Source: Terrimesophilobacter sp963702165
GTDB lineage: Bacteria > Actinomycetota > Actinomycetes > Actinomycetales > Microbacteriaceae
Assembly (NCBI GenBank): GCA_963702165.1
Contig: OY969722.1
Coordinates: forward strand, 620,001 to 684,000
DNA: 64,000 nucleotides
Direction of reading: 5' to 3'
The notes below the pieces were generated by a model. The model searched no databases. It saw only the letters and a list, made by a program, of their open reading frames with translations, and was not told the DNA's origin. Both the position numbers and the translations under genes were made by a program. The stretch's first letter is position 1. Each line of letters starts with the position of its first letter. Positions 1 to 8,563 of the stretch are shown here, piece after piece.

Positions 1-57
1 GAGGGTGAGCATACAATTGACTTCGCTGGCGACATCTCGCGAGAGAGGGGAGTGACC

Positions 58-432
58 ATGCCGCTATCAGAGCAAGAGCAGCGACTTCTCGACGAGATGG
101 AGAGAAGCCTTTATCACAACGACGCGGACTTCGTTGCGACAGCTGGCGCACGACGCGGAAAGCCCAACTACACGTGGGTCGTCTTGGGTAGCCTCCTCGC
201 GGTCGCTGGCATTGGCGGAATCGTCGCGGGGGTTGCAACCCAGCTTCCCGTGATCGGCGTCATCGGGTTCGTGGTCATGTTCGGCGGCGTACTTCTGGCG
301 CTCGCCCGACCGAAGGCATCCGACGACCTGGACGAGCCTCGGGTCGGCGGTAAGAACCATCAGCGCAAGTCCGGTTTCATGGACCGGATGAACGAACGTT
401 GGGATCGTCGCCAAAACGGCGGAGAGCACTAA
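58..432 (+). CDS. DUF3040 small membrane protein
   Basis: A 124-residue protein of the DUF3040 family, often found just upstream of mraZ in actinobacteria; its function is unknown. It opens with the typical MPLSEQEQRLLDEMERSL segment, followed by two membrane segments at about residues 40-60 and 63-83 and a charged, basic C-terminal tail. I chose the ATG at 58 because MPLSEQ is the conserved family start and GAGAGGGGAG lies just upstream; a GTG two codons earlier is possible. A strong terminator follows, so it is transcribed apart from the mraZ cluster. Family assignment is firm, role is not known. Confidence 0.88.
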   Translation: MPLSEQEQRLLDEMERSLYHNDADFVATAGARRGKPNYTWVVLGSLLAVAGIGGIVAGVATQLPVIGVIGFVVMFGGVLLALARPKASDDLDEPRVGGKNHQRKSGFMDRMNERWDRRQNGGEH

Positions 433-449
433 CGCTTCCCACAAACAAC

Positions 450-476
450 GGGTCGACTTCGGTCGGCCCTTTTTTT
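450..476 (+). terminator. Rho-independent terminator after the DUF3040 gene
   Basis: GGGTCGAC, loop TTCG, GTCGGCCC forms an 8-bp stem with one G-T wobble, closed by a stable UUCG tetraloop and followed by seven T. It isolates the DUF3040 gene from mraZ. Confidence 0.9.
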
Positions 477-606
477 GTGCCCATTTTCGGATGATTTCGC
501 CACGGAGGGTGAATATCCCTCCACCATCCTCCACCGGGTACTTCCCTTGATTTTGCTGGGAAGTCCCTCGCAATGGGGGCGAAATTTGCCTCAGGATCAT
601 TGTTTG

Positions 607-632
607 GTGGGTTGAAGTGGAGTAAAGTGGAG
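607..632 (+). promoter_or_regulatory. Candidate MraZ operator (three direct repeats)
   Basis: GTGGG, GTGGA, GTGGA start at 607, 617 and 627, so three TGG(G/A)N boxes lie on one helix face with 5-base spacers. In Escherichia coli MraZ binds TGGGN repeats with 5-base spacers upstream of its own gene (known). The site ends about 43 bases before the mraZ start, so autoregulation of the whole division cluster is likely (inference). Confidence 0.72.
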
Positions 633-674
633 CACACCTGAATCCGGGCCGGAGCATTGAGGGGGTGAGTGCCC

Positions 675-1106
675 ATGTTTCTTGGCACCTACTCGCCGAA
701 GCTCGATGACAAGGGCCGGATCATCCTTCCCGCCAAGTTCTGGGACGAACTCGAGGCCGGCGTCGTGATCACTCGCGGCCAGGAGCGCTGCCTCTACGTC
801 TTCAGCACCCGAGAGTTCGAAGAGATGCACGACCGCATCCGGCAGGCACCCGTCACGAGCAAGCAGGCGCGTGACTTCATGCGGCTCTTCCTGTCCGGCG
901 CGAACGCGGAGGTCCCCGACAAGCAGCACCGCGTGACCATCCCGGCGACGTTGCGCCAGTACGCGGGCCTGGACAGGGAACTCACCGTCATCGGCGCGGG
1001 CAACCGCGCCGAGATCTGGGACTCAGAAGCCTGGAACAACTACTACGCCGAGCAGGAAAGCAACTTCGCCGAGACCACCGAGGAGGTGATTCCCGGACTC
1101 TTCTAG
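675..1106 (+). CDS. mraZ: Transcriptional regulator MraZ
   Basis: First gene of the division and cell wall (dcw) cluster. MraZ is a DNA-binding protein made of two AbrB-like halves that forms a ring and controls its own operon. Both halves are visible: a DDKGRIILPAKF motif near residues 11-22 and the matching DKQHRVTIPATLR motif in the second half. The length of 143 residues is the family norm. The ATG at 675 gives the conserved MFLGTYSPKLD start and follows a GGGGTGAG ribosome site. Repeats upstream resemble its operator. rsmH follows after about 100 bases. Confidence 0.96.
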   Translation: MFLGTYSPKLDDKGRIILPAKFWDELEAGVVITRGQERCLYVFSTREFEEMHDRIRQAPVTSKQARDFMRLFLSGANAEVPDKQHRVTIPATLRQYAGLDRELTVIGAGNRAEIWDSEAWNNYYAEQESNFAETTEEVIPGLF

Positions 1107-1208
1107 CGCCTGACCGCTGACTCCCAGCCGATCCGGCCCTGTCACACCTTCCCCGGTGCCAGGTACGGTGCGGATGGGGATCAGCAGCCAGGGGCATCCG
1201 GAAACCTC

Positions 1209-2159
1209 ATGGCAGAGCAGATCCACATCCCCGTCAAGCTGGACCGCAGCATCGAGCTGTTGTCACCGGCGATCAGCGCGCCCGGCGCGGTGCTCGTCGA
1301 CGCCACGCTCGGCATGGGCGGCCACTCCGCGGCGTTCCTTGAGCGCTTCCCGCAGCTGACGCTCGTCGGCATTGACCGCGATGAGCAGGCGCTGGCGATT
1401 GCGGGGGAGCGTCTTGCCCCATTCGGAGACCGCGTTCATTTGGTCCACGCGGTCTACGACGAGCTGCCCCGCGTGCTGGGCGACCTGGGCATCCCGGCGG
1501 TGCAGGGTGAGCTGTTCGACCTCGGCGTCTCCTCGCTGCAGCTTGACCGCGCGGAGCGCGGTTTCGCCTACGCGCAGGACGCCCCACTCGACATGCGGAT
1601 GGACCCGACCGCGCCGCTCACCGCCGAGCGCGTGCTCGCCGAGTACAGCGAGGCAGAGCTGCGGCGCATCTTTTACCAGTACGGCGAGGAGAAGCTCGCA
1701 CCTCGTTTCGCCCGCAAGATCGTCGAGAGCAGGCAGGCATCCCCTCTCACCTCGTCCGCTCAGCTGGTGGAGTTGATCGACAAGGCGACGCCGGCGGCTG
1801 TCCGGCGCGCCGGGCATCCGGCGAAACGCGTCTTCCAGGCACTCCGGATCGAGGTCAACCAGGAGCTGGCGGTGCTCGAGCGGGCAATCCCAGCCGCGGT
1901 AGACGCGCTCGCCCCCGGTGGGCGGATCGTCGTGCTGGCCTACCAGTCGCTGGAGGACCGGATCGTCAAGCGTGTGTTCGCGGCGCGCTCCACCTCGAGT
2001 GCCCCGATCGGCCTGCCGGTGGAGCTGCCTGAGCACCGACCGACCCTGAAGCTGCTGGTTCGCGGAGCCGAGCAGGCCGACGATGCCGAGAAGGCGCAGA
2101 ACCCCCGAGCGACACCGGTCAGGCTCCGCGCCGCCGTGAAGCTGGAGCGTGCCGCGTGA
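1209..2159 (+). CDS. rsmH: 16S rRNA (cytosine(1402)-N4)-methyltransferase RsmH
   Basis: RsmH (MraW) transfers a methyl group from S-adenosylmethionine to N4 of C1402 in 16S rRNA, in the cytoplasm. The SAM-binding motif LGMGGHSAAF is at about residues 34-43, the FDLGVSSLQLD motif follows, and QALRIEVNQEL and AYQSLEDRIVKR are typical of the C-terminal half. The length of 316 residues is normal. Its TGA overlaps the GTG of the ftsL-like gene (GTGA), so the two are translationally coupled. Confidence 0.97.
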   Translation: MAEQIHIPVKLDRSIELLSPAISAPGAVLVDATLGMGGHSAAFLERFPQLTLVGIDRDEQALAIAGERLAPFGDRVHLVHAVYDELPRVLGDLGIPAVQGELFDLGVSSLQLDRAERGFAYAQDAPLDMRMDPTAPLTAERVLAEYSEAELRRIFYQYGEEKLAPRFARKIVESRQASPLTSSAQLVELIDKATPAAVRRAGHPAKRVFQALRIEVNQELAVLERAIPAAVDALAPGGRIVVLAYQSLEDRIVKRVFAARSTSSAPIGLPVELPEHRPTLKLLVRGAEQADDAEKAQNPRATPVRLRAAVKLERAA

Positions 2160-2725
2160 GCGCGCTCGCCCGGGCGGTCAGCCCAGCCCCGCTGCCGCAT
2201 TCGGAGCCGCGGCACATCGAGGTCGTGCCGACACGAGCACAGCGCAAGGCACGACCGAAGGTCTTCTACGCCATGGTCACCGTCGGCAGCCTGTTCGCCG
2301 TGCTGATCGCGCAGCTGCTGCTCAGCATCGTGGTCTCGGACGGCGCCTACGAGATCGCCGCTCTGCAGCAGCAGCAACGCGAGCTGGCCCGCGACGAGCA
2401 ACAGCTCACCGAGGCGCTGCAGGTGCTCGAGTCTCCCCAGCACCTCGCCGCCAACGCCGTCGCGCTCGGTATGGTCACGAACACCGGAACCGCGTACCTG
2501 CGCTTGGCCGATGGTGCCGTGCTCGGCGCGGCGGTGCAGGCCAAACCCACGGACGGCATCGTCACCGGCGAGGACGGCCAGACTCTGATCCCGAACGTGC
2601 TGCTCGGTGGCGTGCCCTTGGTGACGCCTCCCACGGGTGAGCCGACTGCGGGCGCGCCTGCCGGGGACAGCACAAACGGCTCGATAGCGTCGACCGGGGC
2701 GCTTCCCGCGCCGACGACACGCTGA
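2156..2725 (+). CDS. ftsL: FtsL-like cell division membrane protein
   Basis: The position between rsmH and ftsI and the architecture identify this as the FtsL-type bitopic division protein: a short basic cytoplasmic N terminus, one membrane helix at about residues 37-60, then a glutamine-rich coiled coil (about 65-93, QQQQRELARDEQQL) in the extracytoplasmic space. In other bacteria FtsL with FtsB/DivIC couples the early divisome to activation of FtsW-FtsI. The C terminus is a Gly/Pro/Thr-rich tail not found in short FtsL proteins. Sequence conservation in this family is low, so the assignment rests mainly on context. Confidence 0.85.
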   Translation: MSALARAVSPAPLPHSEPRHIEVVPTRAQRKARPKVFYAMVTVGSLFAVLIAQLLLSIVVSDGAYEIAALQQQQRELARDEQQLTEALQVLESPQHLAANAVALGMVTNTGTAYLRLADGAVLGAAVQAKPTDGIVTGEDGQTLIPNVLLGGVPLVTPPTGEPTAGAPAGDSTNGSIASTGALPAPTTR

Positions 2726-2751
2726 CGCAGGCCGGGACGGAGGATCAACGG

Positions 2752-4505
2752 ATGGTGGAACTGCGGCGATCCCGCCGACGCCTTTCCATTGCCGTTCTGC
2801 TGACGTTCGCGATCGTCGCCCTGTTCGTGGTCCGGCTGGTGGACTTCCAGGTGGTGCGTGCCGCTGAACTCAACGAGGCGTCCCACGGCAAACGGGCCGT
2901 GAGTCAGACCATCTACGCTCCACGCGGCGACATCGTCGACACAAACGGCGTGGTCCTGGCCGACAGCGTCATCCGCTACGACATCACTGCATCGCCGCGG
3001 CACGCCAACGGGTTCAACCGTCGAGCGGATGACGGCACGACCAAAAAGGTGTCCGTCTTCGACGCTTTGACCGAGATCTCCGAGATCACCGGCGCCGACA
3101 TCAACACGTTGATGACCGCGATCAGCAGTGACCCCGAATCGAACTTCACCTACCTGGTCAAGGGCGTCGACACCGCAAAGTATCGCGCCATTCGGGAACT
3201 GCGCATCCCCTGGGTATACGTCGAGACGGTGCCCAAGCGCACCTACCCGAACGGCTCGGTCGCCGGCAACATCGTCGGCTTCGTCGGCACGGACGGACCC
3301 CAGAACGGCATCGAGGTCACAGAGGACGACTGTCTGAAGCCAACCAAGGGGACCTCGACCTACGAGCAGGGCGCGGATGGCGTTCGACTGCCGGGCAGCA
3401 CCGTGGTCACCAAGGAAGCGGTGCCAGGCGGCACCATCACCCTCACCATCGACCGCGACCTGCAATGGACCGTGCAGCAGACCATCGCAGAGCAGGCGAT
3501 CGCCATCGGCGCGGAATCGGCGATGGCCGTCGTGGTCCGGGTTTCCGACGGTCACCTGATGGCGGCGGCGGACTGGCCGTCCGTCGACCCGAACGATCGC
3601 AACGCGCGTCGAGCAGGCGGTTCCTCGGCGCTCGCATGTTCACCTACAACTTCGAACCGGGCTCCATCCTCAAGGCGATGACGGCCGCGATGGCCGTCGA
3701 CCAGGGCGTCGCGAGCGCCAACACGAAGGTCACCGTGCCGAGCCGATGGGAGACCCCGGAAGGCAGCGTCATCCGAGACGCAACCAACCATGGCGAGAAC
3801 CGGCTCACCCTCCCTGGAGTGCTTGCGGAGTCATCCAACGTCGGAATCTCCAAGGTCGCATCCGAACTCGCCAACGCCGTCCGCTACGACTACCTCCGGA
3901 AGTTCGGCTTCGGCGAAGAGACCGCGGTCGGCTTCCAGGGTGAGGGGAAAGGACTGCTCGCGAGTTCCTGGGACGACCAGCAGAAGTACGACATCGCCTA
4001 CGGCCAGGGCATCTCGGTCACCCTCGCGCAGCTGGCAGGCGCCTACCAAGCGCTCGCCAACGGCGGCGTGCGGATGCCTCTCACCGTGGTTGAGAGCTGT
4101 ACCCTCCCGGATGGCACCGTGCTCAAGCCCGAGGCGAGCCAGGGTGTGCGCGTGGTGTCAGAGAGCGCAGCCAAGCAGACCGTCGACATGCTGCAGAGCG
4201 TCGTCACCAATGGACAGCTGAGCAGCATCCTCAGCATTCCGGGCTACAACGTCGCGGCCAAGACCGGCACTGGAGAGGTCGCAGAGGGCGGCGTCTACAC
4301 GAACCAGCGCATCGTGTCAGTTGCCGGTATAGCCCCGGCGGACAACCCTGAGTACGTCGTCATCGTGACGTTAGTCAAGCCGGATATCATGAAGACTTCG
4401 TACGCAGCGGCTCCCGTGTTCCAGGAGATCATGGCCAGAGTTCTGAAGACGTACCGGGTTCCCCTGTCGAATCAGCCGGCACCGAACCTGCCAACAACTT
4501 GGTGA
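2752..4505 (+). CDS. ftsI: Peptidoglycan transpeptidase FtsI/PBP3 (one frame change)
   Basis: Class B penicillin-binding protein that cross-links septal peptidoglycan together with FtsW. A membrane anchor lies at about residues 12-32, followed by the APRGDIVDTNG motif of the dimerisation domain. The active site motifs are all present: SxxK in EPGSILKA, SSN in AESSNVG and KTGT in AAKTGTGEV. The reading frame changes between about 3597 and 3632: the first part continues in frame from 2752 to DPNDRNA and the rest resumes one base earlier with RFLGARMFTYNFEPG. Restoring one missing base gives 584 residues, a normal length, so a consensus deletion is the likely cause. murE starts 13 bases downstream. 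Confidence 0.9.
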
Positions 4506-4518
4506 GAGAGAGGACGTC

Positions 4519-6054
4519 GTGACGACACGGATTCCACCGGTCCTACGCCCGGAGCATCCACTTCCACGACCCCTTTCGACACTGGTCAGCGAGTTCGGCC
4601 TCGACTACCGCGGCTCGCTGGACGGCGTCGAATTACACGGTGTCACCGTCCGCACCAACGAGGTGCAACCGGGCGACCTGTTCGTGGGCTTGAAGGGCGC
4701 CAACACGCACGGCGCGTCCTTCGCAGGCGAGGCGAAGGACCGCGGCGCCGTCGCCGTGCTCACCGATGAGGAGGGCGCGGCACTCGCCGCCGACACCGGC
4801 CTGCCGATCGTGATCGTCGACTCGCCGCGCGGCGCGCTCGGGGACATCTCGGCGTGGGTCTACCAGACCAACCAGAATCCGCCGCTGCTGTTCGGCGTCA
4901 CCGGCACTAATGGGAAGACGTCGACCTCGCACCTGCTCGAGGGCGTCCTGAAGCAGGTCGGGCTGGTCACCGGTCTCAGCTCAACGTCGGAGCGGCACAT
5001 CGGCGACCTCGTGGTCGTCAGCCGGCTGACGACTCCGGAAGCCAGCGAACTGCACGCGCTGCTCGCCCGGATGCGGGAGAGCGAGGTGCGCGCTGTCGCA
5101 CTCGAGGTGAGTGCTCAAGCACTCAGCCGGAACCGCGTCGACGGGATCGTGTTCGACGTCGTCGGCTTCACCAATCTCAGCCACGACCACCTCGATGACT
5201 ACGCCGACTTCGAGGAGTACTTCCAAGCCAAGCTCGCGTTCTTCGAGCCCGACCGGGCTCGTCGCGGTGTGGTCTCGCTCGACACCCCATGGGGTCAGCG
5301 AGTGGTCGAGGGCTCACACATCCCGGTCACCACGATCTCGGCCACCCCCGGTGTCGACGCCGAATGGACCGTCGAGATCCTCGAAGAGCAGCCCAGCCAC
5401 ACGGCCATCCGGCTGACCGGGCCGGACTCGCGTTCGCTCGAGACGACAGTGCCGATCATCGGCTGGCACATGGCCGCCAACGCAGGCCTGGCGATCGTCA
5501 TGATGGTCGAGGCAGGATTCGACCTCGAGGCCATCGGCCACGCGATCCGCGACGGCATCGAGGCGTACCTGCCCGGCCGCACCGAGCGGGTCTCCGGCGA
5601 CAGCGGGCCGCAGGTGTACGTCGACTTCGGCCACAGCCCGGATGCGTTCTACAACACCCTCAAGGCCGTTCGCACGTTCACTCCGGGGCGCGTGATCATG
5701 GTCTTCGGCGCCGACGGTGACCGCGACCCGTCCAAGCGCCACGAGATGGGACGCGTCGCCAGCGAATACTCGGACATCCTTGTCATCACCGACCACCACC
5801 CCCGCTTCGAGGATCCAGCCTCGATCCGCAAGACGCTCATCGAGGGCGCCGGCCTCGCCGAGCACCCGGCGGAGCTGCACGAGGTCAGCCCGCCCGAGCC
5901 GGCCATCAGGCACGCCGTGTCTTTGGCGCGCGAGGGCGACTCGATCCTCTGGGCTGGGCCCGGACACCAGGACTACCGCGACATCAGGGGAGTGCGCACG
6001 CCGTACTCCGCGCGCGCGGAGGCGCGCGCAGCACTCCGAGAGGCGGGCTGGTGA
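4519..6054 (+). CDS. murE: UDP-MurNAc-dipeptide ligase MurE (third-residue amino acid ligase)
   Basis: Cytoplasmic Mur ligase that adds the third stem-peptide residue to UDP-MurNAc-L-Ala-D-Glu using ATP. The P-loop GVTGTNGKTSTSH lies near residue 130 and the family motif NLSHDHLDDY near residue 220. In place of the DNPR motif that marks meso-diaminopimelate enzymes the sequence has DHHPR at residues 425-429, so the substrate may be another diamino acid, as expected for B-type peptidoglycan (inference). The GTG start at 4519 follows GAGAGAGGAC. The stop overlaps murF by four bases (GTGA). Length 511 is normal. Confidence 0.96.
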   Translation: MTTRIPPVLRPEHPLPRPLSTLVSEFGLDYRGSLDGVELHGVTVRTNEVQPGDLFVGLKGANTHGASFAGEAKDRGAVAVLTDEEGAALAADTGLPIVIVDSPRGALGDISAWVYQTNQNPPLLFGVTGTNGKTSTSHLLEGVLKQVGLVTGLSSTSERHIGDLVVVSRLTTPEASELHALLARMRESEVRAVALEVSAQALSRNRVDGIVFDVVGFTNLSHDHLDDYADFEEYFQAKLAFFEPDRARRGVVSLDTPWGQRVVEGSHIPVTTISATPGVDAEWTVEILEEQPSHTAIRLTGPDSRSLETTVPIIGWHMAANAGLAIVMMVEAGFDLEAIGHAIRDGIEAYLPGRTERVSGDSGPQVYVDFGHSPDAFYNTLKAVRTFTPGRVIMVFGADGDRDPSKRHEMGRVASEYSDILVITDHHPRFEDPASIRKTLIEGAGLAEHPAELHEVSPPEPAIRHAVSLAREGDSILWAGPGHQDYRDIRGVRTPYSARAEARAALREAGW

Positions 6055-7460
6055 TCGCTATCACCGTCGCGGAGCTGGCGCGCGCGACGGATGCAGAACT
6101 GCGTCTGGCCCCCTCCGCAGAACTGACCCCGGACAGCGTGATCGACGGTAGCGTCGTCGTCGACTCGCGCCTCGCCACCCCCGGATCCATCTTCATCGCC
6201 CTGCGCGGGGAGACCACAGACGGGCACTTGTTCGCGGAGACGGCTGTCGCATCCGGATCAGCGATCCTGATCGTCGAACGCCCGCTCAACCTGGATGTCC
6301 CGCAGCTGGTGGTCGAGGACGGGTACCGGGCGCTCGCGTCTCTCGCGCGCTTCGCCGTCGCGCGCGTCCGCGACGCCGGGTTGCTGCAGGTCGTGGGCAT
6401 CACCGGCTCCAACGGCAAGACGACGACGAAGAACATGGTGCGCGCGATCCTGGAAACCGCAGGAGAGACCGTCGCACCGCCCGGGTCGTTCAACAACCAT
6501 GTCGGCGCTCCGCTGTCGATGCTCGACATCACCGAGACCACAAGGTTCCTGGTCGTCGAGTTCGGGACAAGCGGACCGGGGGAGATCGCGAACCTGGTCT
6601 CGATCGCCATGCCGGATGTCGCGGCAGTGCTCAAGGTCGGCCTCGCCCACGTCGGTGGTTTCGGCGACATCGAGGCCATCGCGCGCGCGAAGGCTGAGCT
6701 GGTCACCGGTCTCGGCCCGGATGCCGTCGCCGTGCTCAACTCCGACGACTCACGCGTCGCCGCGATGGCCGATCGGACCTCTGCTGAGATTCTGTTCTTC
6801 GGCACGACCGACCGTGCCGCGGTGCGAGCCACCGACGTGCAGACCACCATCGACGGCACCTCATTCACCCTCCGGTTCGGCGAACTCAGCCGCCGGGTGC
6901 AGCTGCGCATCATCGGCGAGCACCACGTCACCAACGCGCTCGCGTCGATCGCGATCGCCGACGAGCTCGGGGTGCCGGTCGACGACGCGATCTCGGCCCT
7001 CGAACAGCTCGACCGTGCCGAGCGGTGGCGCATGGAGGTGTTCACCTCGCCCGACGGCTACACGGTGATCAACGACGCCTACAACGCGAGCCCCGACTCC
7101 ACCGCGGCGGCGCTGAAGACCCTGGCAGAACTCACGCGCGGCAAGCACCGTGCGATAGCGGTGCTCGGCGAGATGGCCGAACTGGGTGATCACGCTGACG
7201 AGGAGCACGACCGGATCGGCAGGCTTGTGGTGCGACTGAACATCGACCAGCTGGTCGTCGTCGGCCACGCCGCACGCCACATCCACAACGCGGCAGGCTT
7301 GGAAGGCTCGTGGGACGGGGAGTCGGTCCTCGTGGCGACGCAGGACGAGGCATACGATTTGTTGCGTGGACAGTTGCGGCAGGGCGACGTGGTCCTCGTG
7401 AAGTCGTCGAACTCCGCGGGACTGCGTGAGTTGGGTGACCGACTGGCCGGAGTCGCCTGA
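6051..7460 (+). CDS. murF: UDP-MurNAc-tripeptide:D-Ala-D-Ala ligase MurF
   Basis: MurF adds D-alanyl-D-alanine to the UDP-MurNAc-tripeptide with ATP, completing the cytoplasmic precursor. The P-loop GITGSNGKTTTKN is near residue 120, with NAYNASPDS and LGEMAELGDHADEEH later, both typical of MurF. The protein has 469 residues. It begins with a GTG that overlaps the murE stop and its own stop TGA shares one base with the mraY ATG, so the order murE-murF-mraY is tightly coupled. Confidence 0.97.
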   Translation: MIAITVAELARATDAELRLAPSAELTPDSVIDGSVVVDSRLATPGSIFIALRGETTDGHLFAETAVASGSAILIVERPLNLDVPQLVVEDGYRALASLARFAVARVRDAGLLQVVGITGSNGKTTTKNMVRAILETAGETVAPPGSFNNHVGAPLSMLDITETTRFLVVEFGTSGPGEIANLVSIAMPDVAAVLKVGLAHVGGFGDIEAIARAKAELVTGLGPDAVAVLNSDDSRVAAMADRTSAEILFFGTTDRAAVRATDVQTTIDGTSFTLRFGELSRRVQLRIIGEHHVTNALASIAIADELGVPVDDAISALEQLDRAERWRMEVFTSPDGYTVINDAYNASPDSTAAALKTLAELTRGKHRAIAVLGEMAELGDHADEEHDRIGRLVVRLNIDQLVVVGHAARHIHNAAGLEGSWDGESVLVATQDEAYDLLRGQLRQGDVVLVKSSNSAGLRELGDRLAGVA

Positions 7461-8563
7461 TGCTCGCCCTCCTCATCGCTGCAGGCGTCTCGATGGCGTT
7501 CACACTGTTGCTCACCCCGCTCTTCGCGCGCGCGTTCCGCAGGTTGAACCTGGGCCAGTTCATCCGGGCGGACACGCCGACGACACACGTGATGAAGCGC
7601 GGTACACCCTCGATGGGTGGCGTGGTCTTCGTCACGGCCGCGATCGTCGGCTATTTCGTCGGCCACCTCATCGGAGGTGGGTGCGCCCAGTGTCAGCGCG
7701 ATGCTGGTGATCTTCATGATGGTGCGGCCTCGGGCTCGTCGGGTTCATCGACGACCTCCTCAAGGTGACGCGTCAGAACAGCCTCGGGCTGAAGGGGCCG
7801 TACAAGATCATCGGCACGGTGATCGTCGCGGTGATCTTCGCGATCGTCGCGGTCACCTACCGCGACAACAACGGCGTCACGCCGGCCTCGACCGCCATCT
7901 CGTTCCTGCGCGATCTGAACTTCGACTTCGTCGCCATCTTCGGTACCGGCGCAGGCATCGTGATGCTGATCATCTGGATCGCGCTCATCACGACCGCCAC
8001 CTCCAACGCGGTGAACCTCACCGACGGCCTGGACGGTCTCGCCGCCGGCGCGTCCATCTTCGCGATCGGCTCGTACATCATCATCGGGTTCTGGCAGTTC
8101 AACCAGTGCTGCTTCGGCGGCAGCGAGCCGGAGAACCTGTTCAAGTGCTACGAGGTCTCCGCGCCGCTCGACCTCGGCACCATCGCCGCGGCGATCATCG
8201 GCTCGCTCATCGGCTTCCTCTGGTGGAACACCTCGCCCGCGCAGATCATGATGGGCGACACCGGCTCGTTCGCCCTCGGCGGCGCCCTGGCGGCCCTCGC
8301 GATCCTGTCCCGCACCGAGCTGCTGCTCGTGCTCATCGGCGGAATCTTCGCGATCATCACCGGGCAGGTGATCATCCAGCGCATCTACTTCAAGGCAACC
8401 AAGGGCAAACGCATCTGGCGTGCCAGCCCGCTGCACCACCACTTCGAGATGAAGGGCTGGCCGGAGGTCACCATCGTGGTGCGGTTCTGGATCATCTCCG
8501 GCTTGTTCGTCTCAGCCGGGGTCGGGCTGTTCTACCTCGAGTGGCCTGTCCAGAAGCGCATGA
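7460..8563 (+). CDS. mraY: Phospho-MurNAc-pentapeptide transferase MraY (three frame changes)
   Basis: Integral membrane enzyme that moves phospho-MurNAc-pentapeptide onto undecaprenyl phosphate to make lipid I. Family motifs are all readable but lie in different frames: DTPTTHVMKRGTPSMGG near the N terminus, then LVIFMMV, then GFIDDLLKVTRQNSLG, NLTDGLDGLAAG, MGDTGSFALGG and HHHFEMKGW. Changes fall at about 7675-7690, 7722-7732 and 8543-8549, each fitting one extra base. At the last one, removing a C gives LEWLSRSA and a TGA at 8561 that overlaps a murD ATG. The corrected length is 366 residues, normal for the family. Loss of MraY is lethal, so consensus errors are the likely cause. Confidence 0.9.

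Noticed and set aside
7460..8563. Programmed ribosomal frameshifting in mraY
   Set aside because: Three shifts in one gene, no slippery heptamers, and similar changes in unrelated genes point to sequence errors.
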